Positions 1 to 7,077 of a stretch of DNA of 10,079 nt are shown in pieces. This stretch comes from RGIG7213 sp045657205 (GTDB lineage: Bacteria; Bacillota; Clostridia; Oscillospirales; CAG-272). Below the pieces are notes generated by a model. It ran no database searches. It saw only the letters and a program-made list of their open reading frames with translations, and was not told where the DNA came from. Position numbers and translations under genes: made by a program. Where the stretch lies: NCBI GenBank assembly GCA_045657205.1, contig JAZOSS010000111.1, forward strand, positions 1 to 10,079, written 5' to 3'. Every line of letters starts with the position of its first letter. Position 1 is the first letter of the stretch.

Positions 1-1
1 C

Positions 2-166
2 AGTCTTTCATACGGCGGTACTTATTCCGGCGGAAATATTGTAAATAACGTTTGCGAAGGCGGAACGTACTCCGGCGGAACGTCAGCTGCAAGCATTACG
101 ACGACCTCAACTCTTATAGCAAGCAACAGTAACTTCAGCTCCGGCGGAAGCAACAGACCCTTCTGA
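2..166 (+). CDS. C-terminal fragment of a Gly/Ser/Thr-rich protein (5' end outside window)
   Basis: The frame starting at base 2 is open for 54 codons and ends in a double stop, TGA TAA, at 164-169. The peptide is rich in Gly, Ser, Thr and Asn and carries two copies of GGTYSGG (about residues 5-11 and 20-26 of the fragment) and a shorter SSGGS near the end. The repeats are also visible in the DNA at 14-34 and 59-79. Low-complexity Gly/Ser tails of this kind occur in surface, coat or exported proteins, but nothing here fixes a function. The gene lies 58 bp upstream of spoVFA on the same strand; a promoter-like sequence between them suggests separate transcription. The reading frame is well supported by its composition and clean stop; the role is unknown. 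Confidence 0.6.
   Translation, partial: SLSYGGTYSGGNIVNNVCEGGTYSGGTSAASITTTSTLIASNSNFSSGGSNRPF
14..79 (+). repeat. Two imperfect 21-bp direct repeats encoding GGTYSGG
   Basis: Bases 14-34 and 59-79 both read GGCGG(T/A)AC(T/G)TA(T/C)TCCGGCGGA, and a shorter TCCGGCGGA recurs at 140-148. The spacing (45 bp) is a multiple of three, so the repeat is an in-frame protein repeat, not an independent DNA element. More copies may lie upstream of the window. Confidence 0.6.
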
Positions 167-168
167 TA

Positions 169-200
169 ATCACAAAATAAACCTCTCCTCATATAATGTA
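169..200 (+). promoter_or_regulatory. Candidate spoVFA promoter (mixed sigma-A / sporulation-sigma character)
   Basis: CATATAATGTA at 190-200 contains a perfect TATAAT (192-197). A weak -35, ATCACA (169-174), sits 17 bp upstream. The same bases, CATATAAT, differ at one position from the Bacillus sigma-E -10 consensus CATACAnT and partly match sigma-K CATAnnnTA. No clear sigma-E or sigma-K -35 is seen. In Bacillus this operon is transcribed late in the mother cell under sigma-K, so sporulation control is expected, but the sequence alone does not settle which sigma factor is used. Confidence 0.35.
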
Positions 201-224
201 CTATCATTTTATGGGGAGTTTTTT

Positions 225-1100
225 ATGCTTACGAAAAATATGAAATTTGCCGTAATAGGCGGGGATGAGCGTTTTATTTATCTTGCCGAAAGTCTTGCAA
301 AGGCTCACTTTGAGGTGACCGTTTACGGATTTTGTCTTTCGGATACGGAATTCAAATATGCCGTAAAATGTCCGACTCTTTCCGATGCGCTCATGGGTGT
401 TGACTGCGTTATTTTGCCCCTGCCCTACACGAAAGACGGTGTAAACGTACACAGTCCGTTTTCAAAACGAAAGATCGGGATAGGTGAAATATTTTCTTCT
501 CTGACACGCGGGACTTTGATACTTGCAGGAAGATGTGATAAAAACATTGAAACGCTTTCATCCTCTTTAGGTTGTGAGCTTATTGACTATATTGAATGTG
601 AAGACATCGCCATTTTAAACACCGTGCCGACAGCAGAGGGTGCAATCGAGCTTGCTTTGCAAAAAACAGTTTACACGCTTCACGATTCAAGTGTTGCCGT
701 ATGCGGATTCGGCAGAGTCGGAAGTATTCTTGCTCACAAGCTTTCCGCAATGGGTGCTCACGTAACGGTCGGTGCAAGGCGTTCGGAGGTACTTTGTCTT
801 GCAAAAGCATACGGTTACAAAACGCTGTGTCTTGAAAATCTCAAGCGTGAGATATGCAAATTCGATATCGTATTCAACACGGTCCCCGACGTTATCATAA
901 CGAATACCGTTTTGGACAAAACGAAGGATTCCACGATCATTATAGATCTCGCATCATCCCCCGGCGGTGTTGATATCCCATACGCTGAAAGCAAAGGGAT
1001 ACGCGTATTCACAGCGCTCGGTCTGCCGGGAAAATGTGCGCCGAAAAGTGCCGGCGAAATACTCAAAGACGGCATTATAAATCTTTTGGAAAAGAGGTAA
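225..1100 (+). CDS. spoVFA: Dipicolinate synthase subunit A (SpoVFA/DpaA)
   Basis: This is the NAD(P)-binding subunit of the enzyme that oxidises dihydrodipicolinate, from the lysine pathway, to dipicolinic acid. In sporulating cells the product is made in the mother cell and loaded into the forespore core as the calcium chelate. The 291-residue length is typical of the family. The N-terminal domain begins FAVIGGDERFIYLAESL (8-24) and includes LPLPYTKDGVNVHSPFS (64-80). NTVPTAEGAI (132-141) leads into the Rossmann fold, whose glycine motif GFGRVG is at 161-166. The start at 225 is preceded by GGGGAG (213-218) with 6 nt spacing, better placed than for the second Met at codon 6. spoVFB follows after 3 nt, so the two are an operon. 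The Bacillus neighbours asd and dapG are absent. Confidence 0.95.
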   Translation: MLTKNMKFAVIGGDERFIYLAESLAKAHFEVTVYGFCLSDTEFKYAVKCPTLSDALMGVDCVILPLPYTKDGVNVHSPFSKRKIGIGEIFSSLTRGTLILAGRCDKNIETLSSSLGCELIDYIECEDIAILNTVPTAEGAIELALQKTVYTLHDSSVAVCGFGRVGSILAHKLSAMGAHVTVGARRSEVLCLAKAYGYKTLCLENLKREICKFDIVFNTVPDVIITNTVLDKTKDSTIIIDLASSPGGVDIPYAESKGIRVFTALGLPGKCAPKSAGEILKDGIINLLEKR

Positions 1101-1103
1101 ATT

Positions 1104-1676
1104 ATGGCTGAAAAATTAAAACTCGGATTTGCCGTATGCGGTTCATTTTGCACACACGGCGAGATGAAAAAGATACTCGGAAGTATGGTGCAAAAATACG
1201 AAATATTTCCGATAATAAGCGAAATATCGAAAAGCACCGACACACGTTTCGGAACAAGTGAAGAATTGATCCGTGAAATAACGGAACTTACGAAAAAAGA
1301 TCCCGTATATACGGTAAAGGATGCAGAACCTCTCGGTCCGAAAATTCCGCTTGATCTTCTTTTGATATGTCCGTGCACGGGAAATACACTTGCAAAGTTT
1401 GCACACGGTATAACGGACACTTGTGTCACTATGGCGGCAAAAGCTACCGCAAGGCGCGGAAAGCCTGTCGTTTTAGCTTTGGCAAGCAACGATGCACTGG
1501 GTGCAAATCTGCAAAACATAGGTATATTATACAACAAGAAAAACGTATATTTCGTACCTTTATCTCAAGACGATACATACAACAAACCGTATTCACTCGT
1601 TTGTGATTTTTCACTCGTTGAAAAAACGGTTGAATACGCTCTTAAAGGTGAGCAGATACAACCGTTTTTAAAATAA
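1104..1676 (+). CDS. spoVFB: Dipicolinate synthase subunit B (SpoVFB/DpaB), flavoprotein-like
   Basis: This is the second subunit of dipicolinate synthase, a flavoprotein-fold protein that works with SpoVFA to make spore dipicolinate. The 190 residues match the family's usual length of about 200. Visible motifs are the N-terminal strand and turn GFAVCGSFCTHGEM (8-21), CPCTGNTLAKFAHGITDT (89-106) and LALASNDALGANLQNIG (124-140), all characteristic of SpoVFB. ATG 1104 lies 3 nt after the spoVFA stop, with GAGGT (1094-1098) overlapping that stop as ribosome binding site, so translational coupling is likely. The last codons contain a strong inverted repeat (1622-1669). The stop is only 5 bp from the end of the convergent cytX. 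Confidence 0.95.
   Translation: MAEKLKLGFAVCGSFCTHGEMKKILGSMVQKYEIFPIISEISKSTDTRFGTSEELIREITELTKKDPVYTVKDAEPLGPKIPLDLLLICPCTGNTLAKFAHGITDTCVTMAAKATARRGKPVVLALASNDALGANLQNIGILYNKKNVYFVPLSQDDTYNKPYSLVCDFSLVEKTVEYALKGEQIQPFLK
1622..1669. terminator. Possible bidirectional terminator inside the 3' end of spoVFB
   Basis: AAAAACGGTTG (1622-1632) and CAACCGTTTTT (1659-1669) form a perfect 11-bp stem. The 26-nt interval has an inner GCTC/GAGC pairing (1638-1641 with 1650-1653). The stem has an A-tract on one side and a T-tract on the other, so either strand gives a hairpin ending in U residues: T5 on the plus strand and T6 on the minus strand. It lies within codons for about the last 18 residues of SpoVFB. 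No other terminator fits in the 5-bp gap before cytX, so this is the best candidate for ending both convergent transcripts. Doubt comes from the long loop and from the T-tracts being part of the stem. Confidence 0.5.
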
Positions 1677-1681
1677 GATAA

Positions 1682-2857
1682 TTATTTTCTTTCTTTGTAG
1701 TAGAACAATTTATTTAAAACAATACACAATAGCACGGTTATTATGATATCGGGCAAAGTGCTTCCGCACGGGATATCCATTTTCATAAGCACACGGTAGA
1801 TAAAAAATCCGATCAACCAGGACACAAAATTCAGAGCATCAAACATTTGTGCGCCGCTGTCCTTTTTCAGAATGAAAAAGGAAGTGATCAGAACAGCCGT
1901 CATCGGAGCAAACACCGAACCTATATAATACAAAAAATCGGTTATGTCATCAAGAGGAAAAATAATGGCTACGGCTGTTCCGATCACGGCGACAGCCACA
2001 GCGGCGCTTTTGCTGTTTAAATTTGAAAATACTGCTTTTACGGAGAGTCCCGCCGAATACACATCCATAAACGTAGTCGTTACCGTTGACAGTACAACAA
2101 TAAGAAGCCCTGTAATACCAAGTCCTGCTTCAAGCACGATGCCAGCAATGTCGCTTTTTGATGTGAATAACGCTGCTAACATACCTATAAAATACATCCA
2201 GCAGCTTGTAATACCGTAAACCGCCGCACTTGCCGCTGAAGCTTTTATGGGTTTTTCCGCATCCTTTGTATAGTCACTTATCAAAGGAAGCCACGAAAGC
2301 GGCATAGCACACGAAAGCTCAACTGCAGCGCCGAAACTAAGCTCATCCGACATTTCAGTCCCGGTTGATCCCTTATCTGCAACAGCAATACTCAACGCCA
2401 TCGTCATCACAAAAAGCGCCCCCATGGCAACTGTATTCACTTTACCGAGATTCTTTATACCGGTAACGATCCAAAGTATTATAAGTATCCCGATCAACAC
2501 ACACCACACAGTACTTTCGGAATTTATTATTCCGCCCGATGCCTTTGCCCCGTCATATATCATTATTGCAGTCCAACCGACAAGTTGAATGATATTGAGA
2601 AGAGAAAACAGAATACTTCCCTTTTCACCGAAGCTCATCTTAACCGTTTCCATAGCACTTTTTTGCGTTTTTCCGCCTATGATACCTGCCAAAAACAGTA
2701 AAATACAACCGATAATATGGCCTATAATTATTGTCACTGCTCCTTTTACTGCTCCGAGTGGTGCAAAATAAGTACCCGTTATTATCTCTGCGACCGACAC
2801 CGCACCTCCAAACCAGATGAGGGAGTTTTCAAATACGGTCGTTTTTTTATTATTCAT
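1682..2857 (-). CDS. cytX: CytX-type NCS1 permease, probable hydroxymethylpyrimidine (HMP) transporter
   Basis: This is a polytopic inner-membrane permease of the nucleobase:cation symporter 1 family, CytX subgroup, which is assigned to HMP uptake mainly from its place in thiamine operons. The 391 residues contain about 12 hydrophobic segments, the first at about 12-34 (SLIWFGGAVSVAEIITGTYF). The NCS1-like signature PLSWLPLISDYT follows in the sixth segment. The chosen ATG (2857) overlaps the thiD stop by 8 bp (ATGAATAA) and has a G-rich GGGGG 8 nt upstream. A GTG at 2866 is possible but less likely. It is the last gene of the thi operon, directly after thiD, which phosphorylates HMP. That order and the absence of thiC support the substrate, but transport specificity is inferred. 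Confidence 0.85.
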   Translation of the reverse strand: MNNKKTTVFENSLIWFGGAVSVAEIITGTYFAPLGAVKGAVTIIIGHIIGCILLFLAGIIGGKTQKSAMETVKMSFGEKGSILFSLLNIIQLVGWTAIMIYDGAKASGGIINSESTVWCVLIGILIILWIVTGIKNLGKVNTVAMGALFVMTMALSIAVADKGSTGTEMSDELSFGAAVELSCAMPLSWLPLISDYTKDAEKPIKASAASAAVYGITSCWMYFIGMLAALFTSKSDIAGIVLEAGLGITGLLIVVLSTVTTTFMDVYSAGLSVKAVFSNLNSKSAAVAVAVIGTAVAIIFPLDDITDFLYYIGSVFAPMTAVLITSFFILKKDSGAQMFDALNFVSWLIGFFIYRVLMKMDIPCGSTLPDIIITVLLCIVLNKLFYYKERK

Positions 2858-3671
2858 TTGCAACACCCCCGATTCGGTATTTGTGGTGAATATTAAAATT
2901 GTGACACAAAGGACCGCTTCCGTTTCCTATATCAAGCATCGCAAAAAGTGCGTCCGAAACATAATTTTTAGCATTTTTTACCGACTCTTCAAGTGTATAT
3001 CCTTTTGCAAGATTTGCAGCTATCGCACTTGACAAAGTGCACCCCGTGCCATGAGTGTTGGGATTATTGATGCGTTTACCTTCAAACCACACAGCATCTC
3101 CGTTTGCATACAAAAGGTCGTCAGCATCACTGATACTGTGTCCGCCTTTAAGTAATACGGCGCATCCGTACGCATTGTTTATCATCCTTGCGGCTTTTAT
3201 CATATCGTATTTTGTTTCGATAACAAGCCCTGAAAGCACCTGCGCTTCGGGAATATTTGGCGTGACAAGTGCTGCTATCGGAAAAAGCTTACCGACAAGC
3301 GTTTTTACAGCATCACTTTCCATAAGAGAAGATCCGCTCGTTGATACCATAACGGGATCGACTACCACGTTTTCGGCTTTGTAATAACAGAGTCTTTCTG
3401 CGATAACTTCAATAAGATTTGAAGAAGATACCATACCGATCTTTACTGCATCGGGAAATATATCCTCAAACACCGCATCAAGCTGTTGTTTTAAAAATTC
3501 AGGGGATGATTCCTGAATCGCTCTTACGCCGGTCGTGTTCTGTGCCGTCAGTGCCGTAATTGCACTCATAGCGTAAACACCGTTCATTGTCATTGTTTTC
3601 AAATCTGCCTGAATACCGGCGCCTCCGCTGCAGTCGCCTCCCGCAACGGTCAATGCTGTTTTCATTTTCAT
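2850..3671 (-). CDS. thiD: Hydroxymethylpyrimidine/phosphomethylpyrimidine kinase ThiD
   Basis: This ribokinase-family cytosolic kinase phosphorylates HMP to HMP-P and then to HMP-PP, the pyrimidine donor for ThiE. The 273 residues match the family length. Motifs include GGDCSGGAGIQADLK (11-25), the HMP-binding and fold-defining N-terminus; VVVDPVMVSTSG (102-113); LVTPNIPEA (135-143); LLKGGH (173-178); and the anion-hole motif HGTGCTLSSAIAANLA (207-222). The start at 3671 has an excellent AAAGGAG (3679-3685), 7 nt upstream. Reading from the upstream in-frame start at 3698 would add nine residues with no such site. It overlaps cytX by 8 bp and is separated from thiE by 74 nt holding a hairpin. 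Confidence 0.95.
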   Translation of the reverse strand: MKMKTALTVAGGDCSGGAGIQADLKTMTMNGVYAMSAITALTAQNTTGVRAIQESSPEFLKQQLDAVFEDIFPDAVKIGMVSSSNLIEVIAERLCYYKAENVVVDPVMVSTSGSSLMESDAVKTLVGKLFPIAALVTPNIPEAQVLSGLVIETKYDMIKAARMINNAYGCAVLLKGGHSISDADDLLYANGDAVWFEGKRINNPNTHGTGCTLSSAIAANLAKGYTLEESVKNAKNYVSDALFAMLDIGNGSGPLCHNFNIHHKYRIGGVANE

Positions 3672-3707
3672 AAAAATACTCCTTTCATTTGTCAGCATCG
3701 TTTTTAT

Positions 3708-3740
3708 AGCGGTGTAAGGTGGTGCCCCCGATACACCGCT
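3708..3740. other. Hairpin in the thiE-thiD intercistronic gap
   Basis: AGCGGTGTA (3708-3716) and TACACCGCT (3732-3740) form a perfect 9-bp stem around a 15-nt loop. On the operon (minus) strand it is followed by ATAAAAACG, with no U-tract, so it does not look like a terminator there. It could act as an RNA-stability or processing element that sets thiD-cytX expression relative to upstream genes. On the plus strand the stem is followed by TTTTTG, so a weak terminator against antisense transcription is possible. This is the only gap over 20 nt within the operon. Confidence 0.5.
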
Positions 3741-3745
3741 TTTTG

Positions 3746-4381
3746 TTATATCAAAGCAAGCTTTTTTGCTTTTGCCTTCAGTTCTTCCGCCGCCGTTTTC
3801 GGATCATCTGCTTTCATAATAGCGGATACCGCACAAATTCCGTCAATGGGAATACCTGCAAGAATATCAATATTATCTTTATTAAGTCCCCCGATAGCAT
3901 TAACGGAAATCGGTACTGCATTACATATATCACGCAGTGTATCTGTGGATGTAAGAACCGTTTTAACCTTTGTTGTTGTCGGGTATATCGCACCGACTCC
4001 GAGATAATCAGCACCCTGCTCATACGCTTCCTTTGCCCACGGAACCGTTTTGGCAGTTGCTCCTACTATCTTATCATTTCCCATCAATTTTCTTGCGCTT
4101 GCAACGGGCATATCATCAGCCCCCACGTGAACGCCCTCTGCATCAATTGCCAAAGCGACGTCCACGCGGTCGTCAATTATCAAAGGAACGTTATAACGCT
4201 TTGCGATCGCGTGTACCTTTTCGGCAAGACGTATATACTCACGCGTACTTTTATTTTTTTCACGAAGCTGTAAAAGTGTTATCCCGCCTTTCAGCGCTTC
4301 TTCCACACGGTAAAGGAACTCTTCCTCTGTATAGTTCGTGCTGTCGGTTATAAAATACAAACTCGGATCAAATTTTTTCAT
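3746..4381 (-). CDS. thiE: Thiamine-phosphate synthase ThiE
   Basis: ThiE couples HMP-PP with thiazole phosphate (or its carboxylate tautomer) to give thiamine phosphate. The 211 residues form the expected TIM barrel: LYFITD (8-13), LLQLREK (36-42, pyrophosphate-binding Arg/Lys), IIDDRVDVALAIDAEGVHVGADDMP (68-92, Mg-binding Asp), GATAKT (107-112), YLGVGAIYPTTTK (126-138) and AIGGL (162-166). The PTxTK motif and acidic residues fit ThiE rather than the related tautomerase TenI. HVGADD replaces the common HVGQxD, a mild variation. The start was placed at 4381 because TGAGG, 5 nt upstream and overlapping the thiH stop, serves as ribosome binding site; the upstream ATG at 4408 would overlap thiH by 20 nt. 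The gap after thiH is 7 nt. Confidence 0.93.
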   Translation of the reverse strand: MKKFDPSLYFITDSTNYTEEEFLYRVEEALKGGITLLQLREKNKSTREYIRLAEKVHAIAKRYNVPLIIDDRVDVALAIDAEGVHVGADDMPVASARKLMGNDKIVGATAKTVPWAKEAYEQGADYLGVGAIYPTTTKVKTVLTSTDTLRDICNAVPISVNAIGGLNKDNIDILAGIPIDGICAVSAIMKADDPKTAAEELKAKAKKLALI

Positions 4382-4388
4382 TTCTGCC

Positions 4389-5642
4389 TCACACATACAA
4401 ATAGTCATTTAAAACGGGTTGCAGACCTTCATCTGCAATATCTTTATACATCTTATCAAGGCTTCTGTCATCGTCTATTTCAAACTGTTCATCGCCCTGC
4501 ACCTCATCCGTTTCTTTGCCTGTATATTTACTTTCGTGATCTCCGATACCCGTGGAAACACCTGCGGAGACCTTTGTTGCCGCGATCTTCACTATACCGT
4601 TTCTGAATTCGGCACTTTCGCGGGATGACACCGTAATTCCTACGAAGGGCAGAAAAATACGGTAAGCGCAAAGGACCTGGCAAAGCTGACGTTCGTGTAC
4701 GTCCAAAGGATTTATTTTATCATTATTGATAATAGGGCGCAGTCTCGGGCAAGACAAAGACATCTCTGCATGCGGATATTTTCTTTGCAAATAGTACACG
4801 TGCAACGCACTTGCAAGGGCGTCTTTTCGAAAATCCGAAAGTCCTAAAAGTGCCGAGAAAGCAACGCCTCTCATTCCGCCGCGGAGCGCACGTTCCTGTG
4901 CGTCAAAGCGGTAAGGCCAAACACGTTTATGTCCGAGCAGATGAAGTTTTTCGTATTTATCCGCATCGTACGTTTCCTGGAACACCGTTACGTAATCCGC
5001 CCCGCATTCGTGCAGATATTTGTATTCATCGGTATTAACTGGATAAATTTCAAGCCCGACCATACGGAAATACTTTCTTGCAAGCTTACAAGCTTCACCT
5101 ATATATTCAACGTTGCTCTTTTCTCTGCTTTCACCTGTGAGGATCAATATCTCCTCCATACCGCTGTCGGCAATTATTTTCATTTCCCTTTGTATCTGAT
5201 CTTTTGAAAGCTTCATACGCTTGATGTGGTTATAGCAATTAAATCCGCAATACACGCAGTAATTCTCACAGTAATTTGCTATGTAAAGCGGTGTAAAGAG
5301 ATACACCGTATTTCCGAAGTGCTTACTCGTTTCAACACGTGCTCTTTGTGCCATTTGTTCAAGGAAAGGCTCGGCAGCAGGTGACAGAAGTGCTTTAAGA
5401 TCTTCGATCGTACAAGTGTTATGTCCCAAAGCCGTCTTTACGTCTGCTGCTGTATATTTTGAATAGTCGTAAGAATTCATCTGTGCCATCACGTTTTTAC
5501 AAACATCCGACTCGATCACTTCCATCCCGGACAGATATTCCATATGGCTTTTGCGAAATGACGGATCAGTTTCAAGGCGGTGTTTTTTTTCAAGTGCTTC
5601 AGGCGACAAATAACTTGAGTCAACAAAAAATTGATTTTCCAT
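4389..5642 (-). CDS. thiH: 2-iminoacetate synthase ThiH (radical SAM, tyrosine lyase)
   Basis: ThiH uses S-adenosylmethionine and a [4Fe-4S] cluster to split tyrosine into dehydroglycine and p-cresol, providing the glycine-derived part of thiazole to ThiG. The oxygen-sensitive enzyme replaces the glycine oxidase ThiO of aerobes such as Bacillus. The 417-residue protein has the radical SAM cysteines in NYCENYCVYCGF (C125, C129, C132), preceded by the TPLYIANYC strand and followed by ILILTGES (about 165-172). The TPVSAGVSTG-like stretch KVSAGVSTGIGDHE lies near the C-terminus. The start at 5642 has TGAGGAG overlapping the thiG stop 9 nt upstream, so the genes are tightly coupled. Confidence 0.95.
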   Translation of the reverse strand: MENQFFVDSSYLSPEALEKKHRLETDPSFRKSHMEYLSGMEVIESDVCKNVMAQMNSYDYSKYTAADVKTALGHNTCTIEDLKALLSPAAEPFLEQMAQRARVETSKHFGNTVYLFTPLYIANYCENYCVYCGFNCYNHIKRMKLSKDQIQREMKIIADSGMEEILILTGESREKSNVEYIGEACKLARKYFRMVGLEIYPVNTDEYKYLHECGADYVTVFQETYDADKYEKLHLLGHKRVWPYRFDAQERALRGGMRGVAFSALLGLSDFRKDALASALHVYYLQRKYPHAEMSLSCPRLRPIINNDKINPLDVHERQLCQVLCAYRIFLPFVGITVSSRESAEFRNGIVKIAATKVSAGVSTGIGDHESKYTGKETDEVQGDEQFEIDDDRSLDKMYKDIADEGLQPVLNDYLYV

Positions 5643-5651
5643 ACGTTCTCC

Positions 5652-6422
5652 TCAATCGCGCAAAAAGCCTGTCAAAGGATCGGATGCGGAAGCCCCGCGG
5701 GTGAGCACTCTGCCGAGTCCTGCAAGATATGCTTTTCTGCCTGCTTCGATGGCATTTTTGAAAGCGGATGCCATCATAGGAAGATCCCCTGCTGTTGCAA
5801 GTGCGGTATTTGCCATAATGGCATCAGCTCCCATCTCCATTGCCTCACAAGCCTGGGAGGGTTTTCCGATACCTGCATCAACTATTATCGGCAGGTCTAT
5901 TTCATCAATAAGTATCTGAATAAATTCTTTTGTTGCAAGTCCTTTATTTGAGCCGATCGGAGATGCTAAAGGCATAACAGATGATGCCCCTGCGTTTACA
6001 AGGTCACGCGCCGTATTAAGGTCGGGGTACATATACGGCATAACAACAAACCCCTCTTTTGCAAGTATTTCCGTTGCTTTTACCGTTTCACAGTTATCGG
6101 GAAGCAGGTATTTGCAGTCACGCATTATCTCGATCTTTACGAAATCTCCGCATCCAAGCTCACGGGAAAGTCTTGCAATACGCACGGCTTCCTCTGCGTT
6201 TCTTGCGCCGCTTGTATTCGGAAGCAGAGTGACTCCTTTGGGAATATAGTCAAGGATGTTTTCCCGATCTTTCGTGTTTGCGCGGCGGACGGCAAGAGTA
6301 ATAATTTCCGCTTTTGCATCTTTGACTGCCGCTTCGATAAGCTTCATCGAGTACTTGCCCGAGCCGAGGATAAAGCGTGAATTAAATTCATATCCCCCGA
6401 TTATCAGTTTGTCATTTTTCAT
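5652..6422 (-). CDS. thiG: Thiazole synthase ThiG
   Basis: ThiG condenses 1-deoxy-D-xylulose 5-phosphate, dehydroglycine and the sulfur of ThiS thiocarboxylate to thiazole phosphate. The 256-residue TIM barrel has FILGSGKYS (17-25), LLPNTSGARNAEEAVRIARL (66-85), the Schiff-base lysine K96 in FVKIEI, and the phosphate-binding IIVDAGIGKPSQA. It ends with the family signature GASASDPLTGFL. Length and motif order are normal for the family. The start at 6422 is 18 nt after the thiF stop. Its ribosome binding site, GTGAG, is weak and distant, unlike the strong sites of thiS and thiF. Confidence 0.96.
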   Translation of the reverse strand: MKNDKLIIGGYEFNSRFILGSGKYSMKLIEAAVKDAKAEIITLAVRRANTKDRENILDYIPKGVTLLPNTSGARNAEEAVRIARLSRELGCGDFVKIEIMRDCKYLLPDNCETVKATEILAKEGFVVMPYMYPDLNTARDLVNAGASSVMPLASPIGSNKGLATKEFIQILIDEIDLPIIVDAGIGKPSQACEAMEMGADAIMANTALATAGDLPMMASAFKNAIEAGRKAYLAGLGRVLTRGASASDPLTGFLRD

Positions 6423-6440
6423 TTTCGTTTCTCACTTTCT

Positions 6441-7070
6441 TTAAGTTTCAAATTTTTCTGCTAAAATTCTCAACACCGTATGCGCCTGATGCGATGCACA
6501 CAGCATTACACGGGATGCAAAAAGGCTTCCTTTTGTTTGCACGTCGCTTTCTTCATCTCCGCACAGATAAAATCTTTTTGTCAGCTTTCGTGTTCTTATC
6601 GTGTTTGCTTCTCCGAGTCCTGCCATGCCCGACGATGCTACAAGAAATTTATCGGGCATATTTTCAAGGACAAGGTTTGCAAGCATCGCTTTGCATTCAG
6701 CATCATCAAATGCTTCGCATATGATATCGGCATTTTTTAAAATATCCGCTGCATTTTCTTCACTTATTCGGACTGTGTGTGTTTCGATATCGGTATACGG
6801 TGATATTTCCTTTAGATTTTCAAAAAGAGCATCCGTTTTGTACATACCTATTTGATTTACTTTATACTGCTGACGGTGCAGATTGGTGATATCAACACGG
6901 TCAAAATCAACAAGTATGAGTTTACCTACACCTGCTCTGGCAAGTGCGGGTGCAATATTTGAACCAAGTCCGCCGAGACCGCAGACGGCAACAGTTGCCG
7001 ATGAAAATTTCTTTTGCAGTTTTTCTCCGTGTCTTTCACAAAGAGCCTTATCCCATTCTTCTTTTGTCAA
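6441..7070 (-). CDS. thiF: ThiS adenylyltransferase ThiF, short zinc-free type; probable TTG start
   Basis: This E1-like enzyme adenylates the C-terminal Gly of ThiS so that sulfur can be loaded as a thiocarboxylate. With a TTG start at 7070 it has 209 residues: GLGGLGSN nucleotide motif at 31-38, LVDFDRVDITNLHRQQY (53-69) with the conserved Asp, Asn and Arg, catalytic-type K78 in YKTDAL, and CEAFDD (118-123). It lacks the paired CxxC zinc cysteines of E. coli ThiF and MoeB, which fits the short ThiF family 2 of anaerobes. The TTG was chosen because GGAGGAGGT (7081-7089), the last three sense codons of thiS, ends 10 nt upstream, and homologous proteins as I recall them begin near EEWDKAL. An ATG at 7118 is the alternative, but it overlaps thiS by 41 nt and adds residues encoded inside thiS. 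Confidence 0.88.
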   Translation of the reverse strand: MTKEEWDKALCERHGEKLQKKFSSATVAVCGLGGLGSNIAPALARAGVGKLILVDFDRVDITNLHRQQYKVNQIGMYKTDALFENLKEISPYTDIETHTVRISEENAADILKNADIICEAFDDAECKAMLANLVLENMPDKFLVASSGMAGLGEANTIRTRKLTKRFYLCGDEESDVQTKGSLFASRVMLCASHQAHTVLRILAEKFET

Positions 7071-7077
7071 AATCAGC

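Noticed and set aside
815..1537. 240-codon open frame on the minus strand opposite spoVFA/spoVFB.
   Set aside because: It is a shadow of two clearly recognised plus-strand genes, has no ribosome binding site that I can see, and its translation resembles no family.
1670..1690. AT-only inverted repeat AAAATAA/TTATTTT at the spoVFB-cytX junction as the terminator.
   Set aside because: A 7-bp stem without GC pairs would be too weak. The 11-bp stem at 1622-1669 is a better candidate.
3672..3698. Longer thiD start at 3698.
   Set aside because: AAAGGAG at 3679-3685 is spaced 7 nt before ATG 3671 and would lie inside the longer coding sequence. ThiD proteins begin just before the TVAGGD motif.
3719..4273. 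184-codon, Cys- and Ile-rich open frame on the plus strand opposite thiE.
   Set aside because: It lies wholly antisense to thiE and its composition is what antisense reading of a conserved gene gives. There is no start context or family likeness.
3746..4381. Assigning this gene as the thiazole tautomerase TenI.
   Set aside because: The PTTTK and DDxxD-like residues and the LREK motif needed for coupling HMP-PP are present, and no other ThiE is in the operon.
4382..4408. Longer thiE start at ATG 4408 (adds MTICMCEAE).
   Set aside because: It would overlap thiH by 20 nt and lacks a good ribosome binding site, whereas TGAGG is positioned for ATG 4381. The extra residues are not typical of ThiE.
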